Source: Myxococcales bacterium
GTDB taxonomy: Bacteria; Myxococcota; Polyangia; HGW-17; SLPX01
DNA length: 9,263 bases
Reading direction: 5' to 3'
Assembly (NCBI GenBank): GCA_007131745.1
Contig: SLPX01000257.1
Span: 1 to 9,263, forward strand
The position numbers and the translations under genes were made by a program. Shown here piece after piece: positions 1-5,266 of the stretch; positions within the stretch are counted from its first letter, which is position 1, and each line of letters starts with the position of its first letter. The notes under the pieces are model-generated. The model was given only the letters and a program-made list of their open reading frames with translations. It had not been told where the DNA came from and made no database searches.

Positions 1-62
1 TTATCAGGTTAAACTATACTGGGAGAAATTATTTGGCCGAACCCCGAACCGGAGGTTAGAGA

Positions 63-1082
63 ATGAAAAATATTGGAAGACGTGGATTTCTCAAAACAAC
101 AGCGGTAACGGCATTGGGTGCTATGGGGGCTTGCGGAGACAAGGGAACCGGTTCGGTCGATGAACATGATGCCGGGGAAAACAATAACGAACATTTTGAC
201 GCTGGAGGGGAAGATGCTGTAGTGGAGGATGCTGATGTGATCGATCCGCTTATACCCAAAAGACTACTTGGAAGAACCGGCTTCGAAGCCAGCATTGTAG
301 GTCTGGGCGGACAAAGCACACTGGAACGGAACGGTACCAGAGATGAGTCCGTCGCGATCATCAATCATGCCCTGGATATGGGAATCAACTATATTGATAC
401 GGCTGAAGCTTATGGCGGTGGTATCAGCGAAAGTTATATCGGCGAGGTAATGAAAGATCGACGTGATGAGGTGTTTCTTGCAACCAAAATCGGGCAACGC
501 ACCATGGAATCCATCGAGAATGACCGGTTTGAAAAGAGTTGCGAACGACTGCAAACGGATTACATCGATCTTTACTTCATGCATGCCGTAAACTCCAGAA
601 ATGATCTTCATACCGCTTTGAACCGGGACAATGGTGCAATTAGGGCTTTTGAGAATCTTAAAGATCAAGGACGGATTGGTAATATCGGTATCAGCAGCCA
701 TTCCTGTGAAATTCTTGAAGAAGCACTGGATATGTACGACCTGGACTGCATCTTCCTGACTATTAATCCTGCCGGATTGACCATGAACCAAAATCCAAAG
801 CAAACCCGGGATTTTTTGCGGCAGGTCGCTGAAACAGATATCGGAGTCATAGCCATGAAGCTGACAGCCCGCTATAACATATTTGATCGCAACATCACCA
901 TGGAAGAAACCATCACGTATGCTCTTTCAGCAGGTTACTCCGGAAACAATTATCCGATTGCAACAGCCGTCATTGGTATAACCACTATTGATCAGATCGA
1001 TGACAACGTCAGAATAGCTAAACAATATCAACCTTGTGATGATTCCGAACTCGACCGTTTGGAGTCCATTGCAATGAGCTGA
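63..1082 (+). CDS. Tat-exported aldo/keto reductase, probable lipoprotein
   Basis: Predicted NAD(P)H-dependent oxidoreductase of the aldo/keto reductase superfamily, 339 aa; the substrate cannot be read from the sequence. The N-terminus has a twin-arginine signal (GRRGFLK, residues 5-11), a short hydrophobic stretch and a possible lipobox ending at Cys24 (MGAC). An Asp/Ala/Gly/Glu-rich linker (about 25-62) follows, and the TIM-barrel domain starts near residue 66 (KRLLGRTG). The catalytic tetrad is visible: Asp112 (YIDTAEAYG), Tyr117, Lys142 (ATKIG) and His174 (YFMHA). The start is fixed by GGAGG at 51-55, seven bases before ATG. Tat export suggests it folds, and may bind its cofactor, before crossing the membrane, then sits on the periplasmic side of the inner membrane or on the outer membrane. 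No 4Fe-4S cysteine cluster is seen at the C-terminus. Fold and catalytic residues are secure; lipidation is inferred. It stands alone, with relic DNA immediately downstream. Confidence -1.
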   Translation: MKNIGRRGFLKTTAVTALGAMGACGDKGTGSVDEHDAGENNNEHFDAGGEDAVVEDADVIDPLIPKRLLGRTGFEASIVGLGGQSTLERNGTRDESVAIINHALDMGINYIDTAEAYGGGISESYIGEVMKDRRDEVFLATKIGQRTMESIENDRFEKSCERLQTDYIDLYFMHAVNSRNDLHTALNRDNGAIRAFENLKDQGRIGNIGISSHSCEILEEALDMYDLDCIFLTINPAGLTMNQNPKQTRDFLRQVAETDIGVIAMKLTARYNIFDRNITMEETITYALSAGYSGNNYPIATAVIGITTIDQIDDNVRIAKQYQPCDDSELDRLESIAMS

Positions 1083-1254
1083 TGAAGCTAAGCAATTCCA
1101 CTTGAAGATCAGTTAAAAGTTCTTTTTCCCCCGCGTTTTCAGGTGCATTTTCAGGTGCATTTATAGATGCATCATCTGCATTTATAGGTGCATTTATAGG
1201 TGCAGCAGAAGTCTTTACTTTCACCTTTAATGCACCTTTATCGACGAGTTTCAT
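1018..1254 (-). pseudogene. Relic of a regulator tail with INAP/ENAP linker repeat and truncated winged helix
   Basis: A 78-codon reading frame (ATG at 1254) encodes a basic start (MKLVDKGALKVKVK), an APINAPINA...INAPENAPENA linker, then LLTDLQVELLSFI. From known families, such Asn-Ala-Pro linkers followed by 'L(T/S)DLQ.ELL..I' precede a C-terminal winged helix in Schlafen/AlbA_2-type ATP-binding regulators. Here the similarity stops after the first helix. The last roughly 22 codons are antisense to the reductase gene, so the frame ends in unrelated sequence. The ribosome binding site is poor and no ATPase domain lies upstream in frame. I read it as a decayed fragment brought next to the reductase by rearrangement, not a working gene. 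The longer frame reaching 1683 is antisense to the membrane-protein gene and is not credible upstream of about 1260. Confidence -1.
1136..1204 (-). repeat. 12-bp tandem repeat coding the INAP/ENAP linker
   Basis: Plus-strand units: TTTTCAGGTGCA twice (1136-1159), TTTATAGATGCA (1160-1171), a 9-base interruption TCATCTGCA (1172-1180), then TTTATAGGTGCA twice (1181-1204). Each unit codes four residues on the minus strand (Ala-Pro-Ile-Asn or Ala-Pro-Glu-Asn). All unit lengths are multiples of three, so the frame is kept, which suggests the array grew while still coding. Confidence -1.
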
Positions 1255-1263
1255 TTCCACCAC

Positions 1264-1341
1264 CGGCTGATGGGTGTCAGCCGCAACACAGTGCGGAAAT
1301 ATCCGGCCCACCTTGACTGCTGTTCTTCGGCCGGTTGTTAA
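1264..1341 (+). pseudogene. Possible IS21 IstA N-terminal HTH scrap
   Basis: The plus strand reads MGVSRNTVRKY at 1270-1302, then loses similarity and stops at TAA 1339-1341. 'GVSRNTVRKYL' is the recognition-helix region of the N-terminal helix-turn-helix of IS21-family IstA transposases. The match is only about 11 residues and other HTH families can look alike. The call leans on nearby IS-end-like inverted repeats (1732-1785) and a clearer istB relic elsewhere in the window. No integrase core (DDE) follows. Confidence -1.
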
Positions 1342-1379
1342 ACGACCCGTTTCCCCTTGATGTTGACCGGCTTGTCGAA

Positions 1380-1622
1380 TCAGCCCAGTGGATCGGCCGG
1401 ATCGGACTCCATCTCGCCATCCGCCACCCGCTGAAAGATGCGCTTCTGTGCAAAGCTCACCACTACGAGGGTCCCGATGATAGTCACCACAGCTCCGATG
1501 GCTCCCAATAGTACCAGCAGACCACCCAGCAGGCCCAATCCTATACAGGCAATTGCCCCCCAGGCTCGTGCAGCCCAGATGCAGCCGAATACCAGGGCGA
1601 TGAAACCACATATCTGAATCAT
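1380..1622 (-). CDS. Small hydrophobic membrane protein, function unknown
   Basis: An 80-aa protein, almost entirely hydrophobic from residue 2 to 57, with two or three closely packed membrane segments (about 2-17, 22-40 and 41-57; Gly/Ala/Val/Leu/Ile-rich). A short basic then acidic tail follows (AQKRIFQRVADGEMESDPADPLG needs the last 23 residues). The start at 1622 is chosen because AGGGAG (complement of 1630-1635) sits seven bases upstream; longer in-frame starts up to 1766 would run through the inverted repeats and add a non-hydrophobic leader. I do not recognise the family. The hydrophobic pattern and good ribosome binding site favour a real gene, though no partner gene is intact beside it. 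Its 3' end lies close to relic DNA, and no terminator is visible. Confidence -1.
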   Translation of the reverse strand: MIQICGFIALVFGCIWAARAWGAIACIGLGLLGGLLVLLGAIGAVVTIIGTLVVVSFAQKRIFQRVADGEMESDPADPLG

Positions 1623-1731
1623 TCGATTTCTCCCTAAGATAACAACCTGAGATAACAATGAAAGTAACTCCATAGGTGCGCATATGTCAACAGTTAGCCC
1701 AAAGCCACGAGTGTGTAATTTCCAACTCCCC

Positions 1732-1785
1732 GACAGGTGTCTCCTATCATGTGACACCTGTCTCATTTTCGGCGAAAATGAGACA
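1732..1785. repeat. Two overlapping inverted repeats, probable insertion-sequence end
   Basis: The first inverted repeat is GACAGGTGTC (1732-1741) against GACACCTGTC (1753-1762) with an 11-base spacer. The second is TGTCTCATTTTC (1759-1770), loop GGC, then GAAAATGAGACA (1774-1785), a perfect 12-bp stem. The stems share TGTC at 1759-1762, so both cannot form fully at once. Multiple TGTCTC/GAGACA motifs near an end are typical of IS21-family termini, which I think is the likeliest source. No T-run follows on the plus strand beyond a short CTTTT, so a plain terminator is less likely. Confidence -1.
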
Positions 1786-2063
1786 CTTTTACCAATTTGC
1801 TGAAACTACGGATCCGTCGGTTGTTCCTTCATATAACCCTTTCTTTTCCTGGGCTTGGCAGTGATTTGAAACCAAATTACGGCTTGGCCGAATTATTGCA
1901 GTTGAAAACCGAATAAGGGTGTAAAGGAACAATCCTTTGAACCGCTGCGGGTTGAGAGGATGGAATGCAATTAGAATTAACATAATCGGCTCGAAGAATA
2001 ATTCATTTCCATTTGGGTTTTTTTGCATCTGAAAATGGTATGATGTCGCGGGAGGTATCCGGG
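1786..2063. other. Intergenic stretch with no supported gene
   Basis: No frame with a credible start, ribosome binding site or recognisable protein was found on either strand. A 152-codon minus-strand frame crosses it but has low-complexity Lys/Arg/Asn content and no family resemblance. At 2036-2044 there is TGGTATGAT, which fits an extended -10 element for the stub gene at 2064, but it has no convincing -35. Confidence -1.
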
Positions 2064-2126
2064 ATGAAAAAAGTTTTTCTTTCGTGGCTCTTTCAAATGA
2101 TTGTTTTCGCTTGTTCATTTTTCTAA
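2064..2126 (+). pseudogene. Truncated lipoprotein signal-peptide stub (or leader peptide)
   Basis: A 20-codon frame with GGGAGG at 2050-2055, eight bases before ATG, encodes MKKVFLSWLFQMIVFAC followed by SFF and TAA. This has a basic n-region, a hydrophobic core and a lipobox-like VFAC, so it looks like a lipoprotein signal peptide stopped just after the lipid cysteine. The same frame after the TAA reads CSFFACSPCQ and then stops again at 2157-2159, inside a local 30-bp duplication. It is either the start of a lost lipoprotein gene or a short leader upstream of the ATPase gene. It is too short to be sure it is expressed. Confidence -1.
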
Positions 2127-2146
2127 TGTTCATTTTTCGCTTGTTC
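2104..2146 (+). repeat. 13-bp direct repeat with 30-bp period
   Basis: TTTTCGCTTGTTC occurs at 2104-2116 and again at 2134-2146. A second register, GTTCATTTTTC, occurs at 2113-2123 and 2128-2138. The 30-bp offset is in frame with the signal-peptide stub and repeats its lipobox (FACS), with the TAA stop lying between the copies. Slippage or local duplication is the simplest explanation; protein-binding sites are possible but unsupported. Confidence -1.
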
Positions 2147-2176
2147 TCCTTGTCAATAACCTGGCCATTGTTTAAC

Positions 2177-2203
2177 TTGACTTTAGTTTTATCCATGTAA
2201 AAA
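2177..2203 (+). promoter_or_regulatory. Possible promoter for the ATPase gene
   Basis: TTGACT (2177-2182) and TAAAAA (2198-2203, preceded by TG) are separated by 15 bases, shorter than ideal. If used, transcription would start at or within a few bases of the ATG at 2211, giving a leaderless mRNA. This would fit the weak ribosome binding site there. Low confidence: both boxes lie in A/T-rich DNA where such matches are common. Confidence -1.
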
Positions 2204-2210
2204 TTGAAGT

Positions 2211-3374
2211 ATGTTTGAACGATGGATCGACTTATCCGGAACTCCACCGGGAAGAAGTGTTTTGTTGCTTGGGCCGCGGCGTGGGGGCAAGACCACTTTG
2301 ATCAAACACAGGTTTCCTTCATATTCTTATGCGACCCTGGATGACCTTGATTATCTGGAGTGGGCTCGCAGGGATCCAAAGGGTTTTGTTCAGTCACTCG
2401 GCAAACGTGCGTTGATCGATGAAATCCAGCGTCATCCGGCCGTCACCATTCCCGTAAAATACGCCATCGATGAGGAGCAAGCTCACTTCATAATGACCGG
2501 ATCCAGTTCCATCGGTCTGCTGGACGCTACTGCGGACACTTTGGCCGGGCGGGTATCCATCCGTTCGCTTACTACCCCGTGCTGGGGAGAAGATGCCGGG
2601 CCGCCGGTTCATCGCATTTTTCACGACAGGGCTACGCCCATTCTTTTGAAAGAGGGCGACCGGCAACTCGGGCTTGCACTCAAATACGGACAGTTTCCCG
2701 AGGCGCTCAATTGCGAAGATGAAGGGATGAAAGGAGAAATTCTCCGCAACTACCGAAATTCGTATTTTACAAGAGACTTGATGCAGATTTCCAATATCGA
2801 AAACCTCGGCGGGTTGATGGCGCTGTATCATCATCTTTCTCGATCCACAGGCTCATTGCTGGAGACATCCAATTTCGCGCGTGAAGCCGGTATCAGCTTT
2901 GTAACCGCAAAGAAATATCTGAACTCCCTTTTTCAATCGGAACTTGCGTTCAAGTTGACCGGATATCAGTATGGCCCGGCGAAACGCTTCGTGAAAGCGG
3001 CGAAAACATATTTTTCCGACATTGGGATCGTAGAAAGTTTCGGAGTCGAGCTCTCGGTGGGCCAACGTTTGGAAAACTTTGTCATAGCCGAGTTGGAAAA
3101 GCGCCGAAAACTCGGTTTTCTACGGTGCGATGAATTGCACTACTACCGGTCCGCGGGCGGACGGGAAATCGACGTTGTCCTGGAAACGGAAGATGAAGTG
3201 TTGGCTGTTGAAATCAAAGCTTCCACCAAGCCTTCCGGCAGGGATATCCGAACGCTGAAGGAATTTGTATCAAAAAAACCGGTCCGCCGGTTTATGTTCT
3301 ACACCGGATTGGAATACCGGGAAGTCGAAAGTGTCTTGCTTGTCCCGGTTGCCGCTCTTTACCGCTCACGATGA
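2211..3374 (+). CDS. AAA_14/DUF4143 family ATPase
   Basis: Intact 387-aa cytoplasmic ATPase of the widespread AAA_14 plus DUF4143 family, whose cellular role is not established. Visible parts in order: Walker A GPRRGGKT (21-28); Walker B ALIDEIQ (67-73); a sensor-like MTGSSS (95-100); LAGR (111-114), carrying a likely arginine finger; a winged-helix-like region (about 216-243); and a C-terminal DUF4143 domain with PD-(D/E)XK-like spacing, Asp321 (GREID), Glu334 and Lys336 (VEIKAS). Length is normal for the family. The start has only a weak upstream purine stretch (GAAG at 2206-2209), but MFERWID is a normal family beginning and lies just ahead of the P-loop. It is monocistronic here, flanked by relics on both sides, in keeping with the patchy distribution of these genes. 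Family assignment is firm; nuclease activity is only a structural inference. Confidence -1.
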   Translation: MFERWIDLSGTPPGRSVLLLGPRRGGKTTLIKHRFPSYSYATLDDLDYLEWARRDPKGFVQSLGKRALIDEIQRHPAVTIPVKYAIDEEQAHFIMTGSSSIGLLDATADTLAGRVSIRSLTTPCWGEDAGPPVHRIFHDRATPILLKEGDRQLGLALKYGQFPEALNCEDEGMKGEILRNYRNSYFTRDLMQISNIENLGGLMALYHHLSRSTGSLLETSNFAREAGISFVTAKKYLNSLFQSELAFKLTGYQYGPAKRFVKAAKTYFSDIGIVESFGVELSVGQRLENFVIAELEKRRKLGFLRCDELHYYRSAGGREIDVVLETEDEVLAVEIKASTKPSGRDIRTLKEFVSKKPVRRFMFYTGLEYREVESVLLVPVAALYRSR

Positions 3375-3388
3375 CATCGCGATGTCAT
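3371..3388. repeat. Perfect 18-bp palindrome overlapping the ATPase stop codon
   Basis: ATGACATCGCGATGTCAT is perfectly self-complementary about 3379/3380. It contains the TGA stop of the ATPase gene (3372-3374). It lacks a loop and a following T-run, so it is not a standard terminator. A dimeric protein site or a cleavage/insertion target is possible; no function is shown. Confidence -1.
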
Positions 3389-3489
3389 GGCCGAATAATA
3401 TCCGGGACCTTTTGGAGCAAAGAAGCGTCCAGTTGCATTGGAACCCAGATGCCGGAATGAAGTTGGATTCAGCTTTGGTTTTTATTACC

Positions 3490-3636
3490 AAATTACTTCA
3501 ACAGATGTGGCTTCATTTACATCAGACCCGGACTCTCCGCTTCCGAGTTGACCCCAGTTGTTACTCCCCCAACACCAAAACACCAAACCGTCCCGTCACT
3601 CTTTAGCGCGCATGTGTGAGCAAATCCGCTTGAGAT
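3490..3636 (-). pseudogene. Broken RCC1-repeat fragment
   Basis: On the minus strand, ISSGFAHTCALKSDGTVWC is read from 3636. After a frame change it continues as WCWGSNNWGQLGSGESG and on to VEV, ending near 3490. This is one complete RCC1-type repeat with the same HTC...WCWG...GQLG signature as the intact gene at 3910-5217, in the opposite orientation. The frame is broken by an 8-bp tandem duplication at 3572-3587; deleting one copy restores DGTVWCWGSNNWGQLG. No start, signal peptide or further repeats are present, and stops (TAATAA) follow. It is a remnant of a second RCC1-type gene or a displaced duplicate. The identification rests on a long, distinctive motif and is fairly secure. Confidence -1.
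3572..3587. repeat. 8-bp tandem duplication that frameshifts the RCC1 relic
   Basis: ACACCAAA is repeated exactly twice (3572-3579 and 3580-3587). On the minus strand it duplicates TTTGGTGT, the Trp-Cys codons of the WCW motif. Removing one copy restores the RCC1 consensus frame, so it is probably an inactivating mutation of the relic rather than functional sequence. Confidence -1.
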
Positions 3637-3733
3637 GGTTGGGTTGTGCTTCTTCTTCCCGGATCAATCTTTCGTGCCGAAACGCGGCGAGGTGAGCGTG
3701 GTATTTCAGGGAATTTTCAAATTGGTTTTTCAT
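3596..3733 (-). CDS. Small ORF of 45 codons with strong ribosome binding site, partly chimeric
   Basis: MKNQFENSLKYHAHLAAFRH begins at 3733, preceded on the minus strand by AGGAGGAGAAAA, an almost ideal ribosome binding site. The first 30 residues are charged and probably helical; I do not recognise them. The last 14 (from NHLKR to RAKE) are an alternate-frame reading of the RCC1 relic, so the C-terminal part is probably accidental. It may be the start of a gene whose remainder was replaced at a rearrangement junction near 3636. Translation is plausible; function is unknown. Confidence -1.
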   Translation of the reverse strand: MKNQFENSLKYHAHLAAFRHERLIREEEAQPNHLKRICSHMRAKE

Positions 3734-3909
3734 TTTTCTCCTCCTACTTACCCCTGTTATCGGCCTTCTCTTCAGATTGTTGCGTATTTTCTCAGAACAA
3801 CTCCGATCCGTATCTTGAGAACCGCTAAATAAACTATGTGATGAAGAAATAAATTTTGATAAGCTCTAAAAAACGAAAAACTATTTGGACCTGAAAGGGC
3901 GGTGAAGAA

Positions 3910-5217
3910 ATGAAAAGTATTGGTTGGTCCATCTCTGTGGGGGCTGTTTTCGGGATCATTTCATTGGTTTACCCGTCGGGGTGTCATTCAAGAAGAATAG
4001 GAATTGGAAAATGTGGAAACAACATCGTCGAAGAGGGAGAGGTATGCGATGGTATTGATTTGGGGGGAGAGACATGTGTCAGCCAAGGCTATGAAAGCGG
4101 AACCTTGGCCTGTCTGCCTGACTGTTCAGGATACGATACTTCAGGGTGTTCCGGTGGAGCATCCGGTAGAAAAATCATTTCTACCGGCGAGGCTCATACA
4201 TGCGAAGTAAAGAATGGTGGAAGGGTTTGGTGCTGGGGATATAACAGCTATGGGCAACTGGGTGATGGAACAGTTTCCGATAGGAGCACCCCGACAAAGG
4301 TAGTGGGACTGACCGATGTAGCTGTGATATCAGGTGGATTATGGCACACTTGCGCAGCAAAGACCGACGGTTCAGCATGGTGCTGGGGAAGGAATAACTA
4401 CGGTCAACTCGGCGACGGGACGACCACGGCGAGACACACTCCGATTCAAGTTTCGGGGCTCAGTAATGTAGCATGGATTTCGGGTGGGAGATATCATACC
4501 TGCGTAGTAAGGACCGACTCCACTGCATGGTGTTGGGGACGCAATTACTTCGGTCAACTGGGTGATGGAACGAATGACCGTAGTATCATTCCGATACAGG
4601 TGGATGGACTGTCGGATGCAGTCGAGATTTCGTCCGGAACTTGGCACACTTGTGCAAAAAAGATTGATGGAACAGCATGGTGCTGGGGGCGGAATTACTT
4701 CGGCCAACTGGGTGATGGAACGAATGACGATAGTAACATTCCGATACAAGTGGATGGACTGTCGAATGCAGTCGAGATTTCGTCCGGGACTTGGCACACT
4801 TGTGCAAAAAAGATTGATGGAACAGCATGGTGCTGGGGATATAATTGGGATGGCACACTGGGCGATGGGACGAACGAGCATAAAAACACTCCGGTGCAGA
4901 TTTTTGAAGATGTGAACAAGATAACAGGCGGAGGCTTTCATACTTGTGCGGTAAAAAGCAATGGAACTCCTTGGTGCTGGGGGTGGAATAAGCACGGTCA
5001 AGTCGGAAACGGTGAGGGAGGGCACTATGCCAAACGTGAAACAATTCCGGTGGAAGTCCTTGGCCTTAGTGAAGTTTCAGCTATGTCCAGTGGGTTTCGG
5101 CACACCTGTGCTGTAAAAGTTGGAACAACTTGGTGCTGGGGGGACAATGAATATGGACAACTCGGCGACGGGACGACTGAGGAAAGACACACACCGGTGA
5201 AAGTGGTTTTGCCATAG
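3910..5217 (+). CDS. Cysteine-rich RCC1-repeat (seven-repeat propeller) surface lipoprotein
   Basis: A 435-aa exported protein. It has a hydrophobic signal segment (about 6-22) with a possible lipobox PSGC (Cys25). A six-cysteine module follows (Cys35, 46, 56, 68, 72, 80; CGNNIVEEGEVCDG...DTSGC) of the myxobacterial disulfide-repeat/DUF4215-like type. Then come seven RCC1-type repeats of close to 50 residues, with WCWG at 107, 157, 207, 257, 307, 356 and 408, each preceded by a Cys (HTC, or an HTC variant) and usually followed by GQLGDG. Seven repeats fit a closed seven-bladed beta-propeller, and the paired cysteines in every blade suggest disulfides, as expected outside the cytoplasm. Likely role: binding or adhesion at the cell surface; no catalytic motif is seen. 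Start is supported by the purine-rich GGCGGTGAAGAA before ATG. It is convergent with the next gene, 49 bp apart, which carries the same cysteine module. Confidence -1.
   Translation: MKSIGWSISVGAVFGIISLVYPSGCHSRRIGIGKCGNNIVEEGEVCDGIDLGGETCVSQGYESGTLACLPDCSGYDTSGCSGGASGRKIISTGEAHTCEVKNGGRVWCWGYNSYGQLGDGTVSDRSTPTKVVGLTDVAVISGGLWHTCAAKTDGSAWCWGRNNYGQLGDGTTTARHTPIQVSGLSNVAWISGGRYHTCVVRTDSTAWCWGRNYFGQLGDGTNDRSIIPIQVDGLSDAVEISSGTWHTCAKKIDGTAWCWGRNYFGQLGDGTNDDSNIPIQVDGLSNAVEISSGTWHTCAKKIDGTAWCWGYNWDGTLGDGTNEHKNTPVQIFEDVNKITGGGFHTCAVKSNGTPWCWGWNKHGQVGNGEGGHYAKRETIPVEVLGLSEVSAMSSGFRHTCAVKVGTTWCWGDNEYGQLGDGTTEERHTPVKVVLP
4541..4840 (+). repeat. 150-bp tandem near-identical units in the RCC1 gene
   Basis: Units 4541-4690 and 4691-4840 differ at nine of 150 positions by direct comparison (about 94% identical). 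They encode successive propeller blades that share runs such as VEISSGTWHTCAKKIDGTAW. Other blades are much more diverged, so this pair is a recent in-frame duplication or gene-conversion product. Confidence -1.
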
Positions 5218-5266
5218 AACTCGGAAGAAATGGGTTCAGTTCATTGATTTGAAGAAAATACCCACT

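Noticed and set aside
1136..1204. CRISPR-like array
   Set aside because: Units are 12 bp, directly tandem, without unique spacers, and code an in-frame peptide repeat.
1018..1683. Long minus-strand frame (221 codons) spanning the membrane gene and the regulator relic
   Set aside because: Its first two thirds are antisense or out of frame to the hydrophobic gene at 1380-1622, which has its own ribosome binding site; only the part below 1254 looks protein-like.
1789..2247. 152-codon minus-strand frame with KRKMN repeats
   Set aside because: Low-complexity reading of the 2104-2146 direct repeats, with no start signal or family resemblance.
3265..3606. 113-codon plus-strand frame overlapping the ATPase 3' end
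   Set aside because: It overlaps the ATPase out of frame and then runs antisense through the RCC1 relic.
4372..5044. Overlapping minus-strand frames across the RCC1 repeats
   Set aside because: Their internal repetition simply mirrors the 150-bp units of the plus-strand gene.
5231..5264. TGGGT/ACCCA pairing between the two convergent lipoprotein genes, as a shared terminator
   Set aside because: Only 5 bp of stem with a 24-base loop and no clear T-run; too weak to call.
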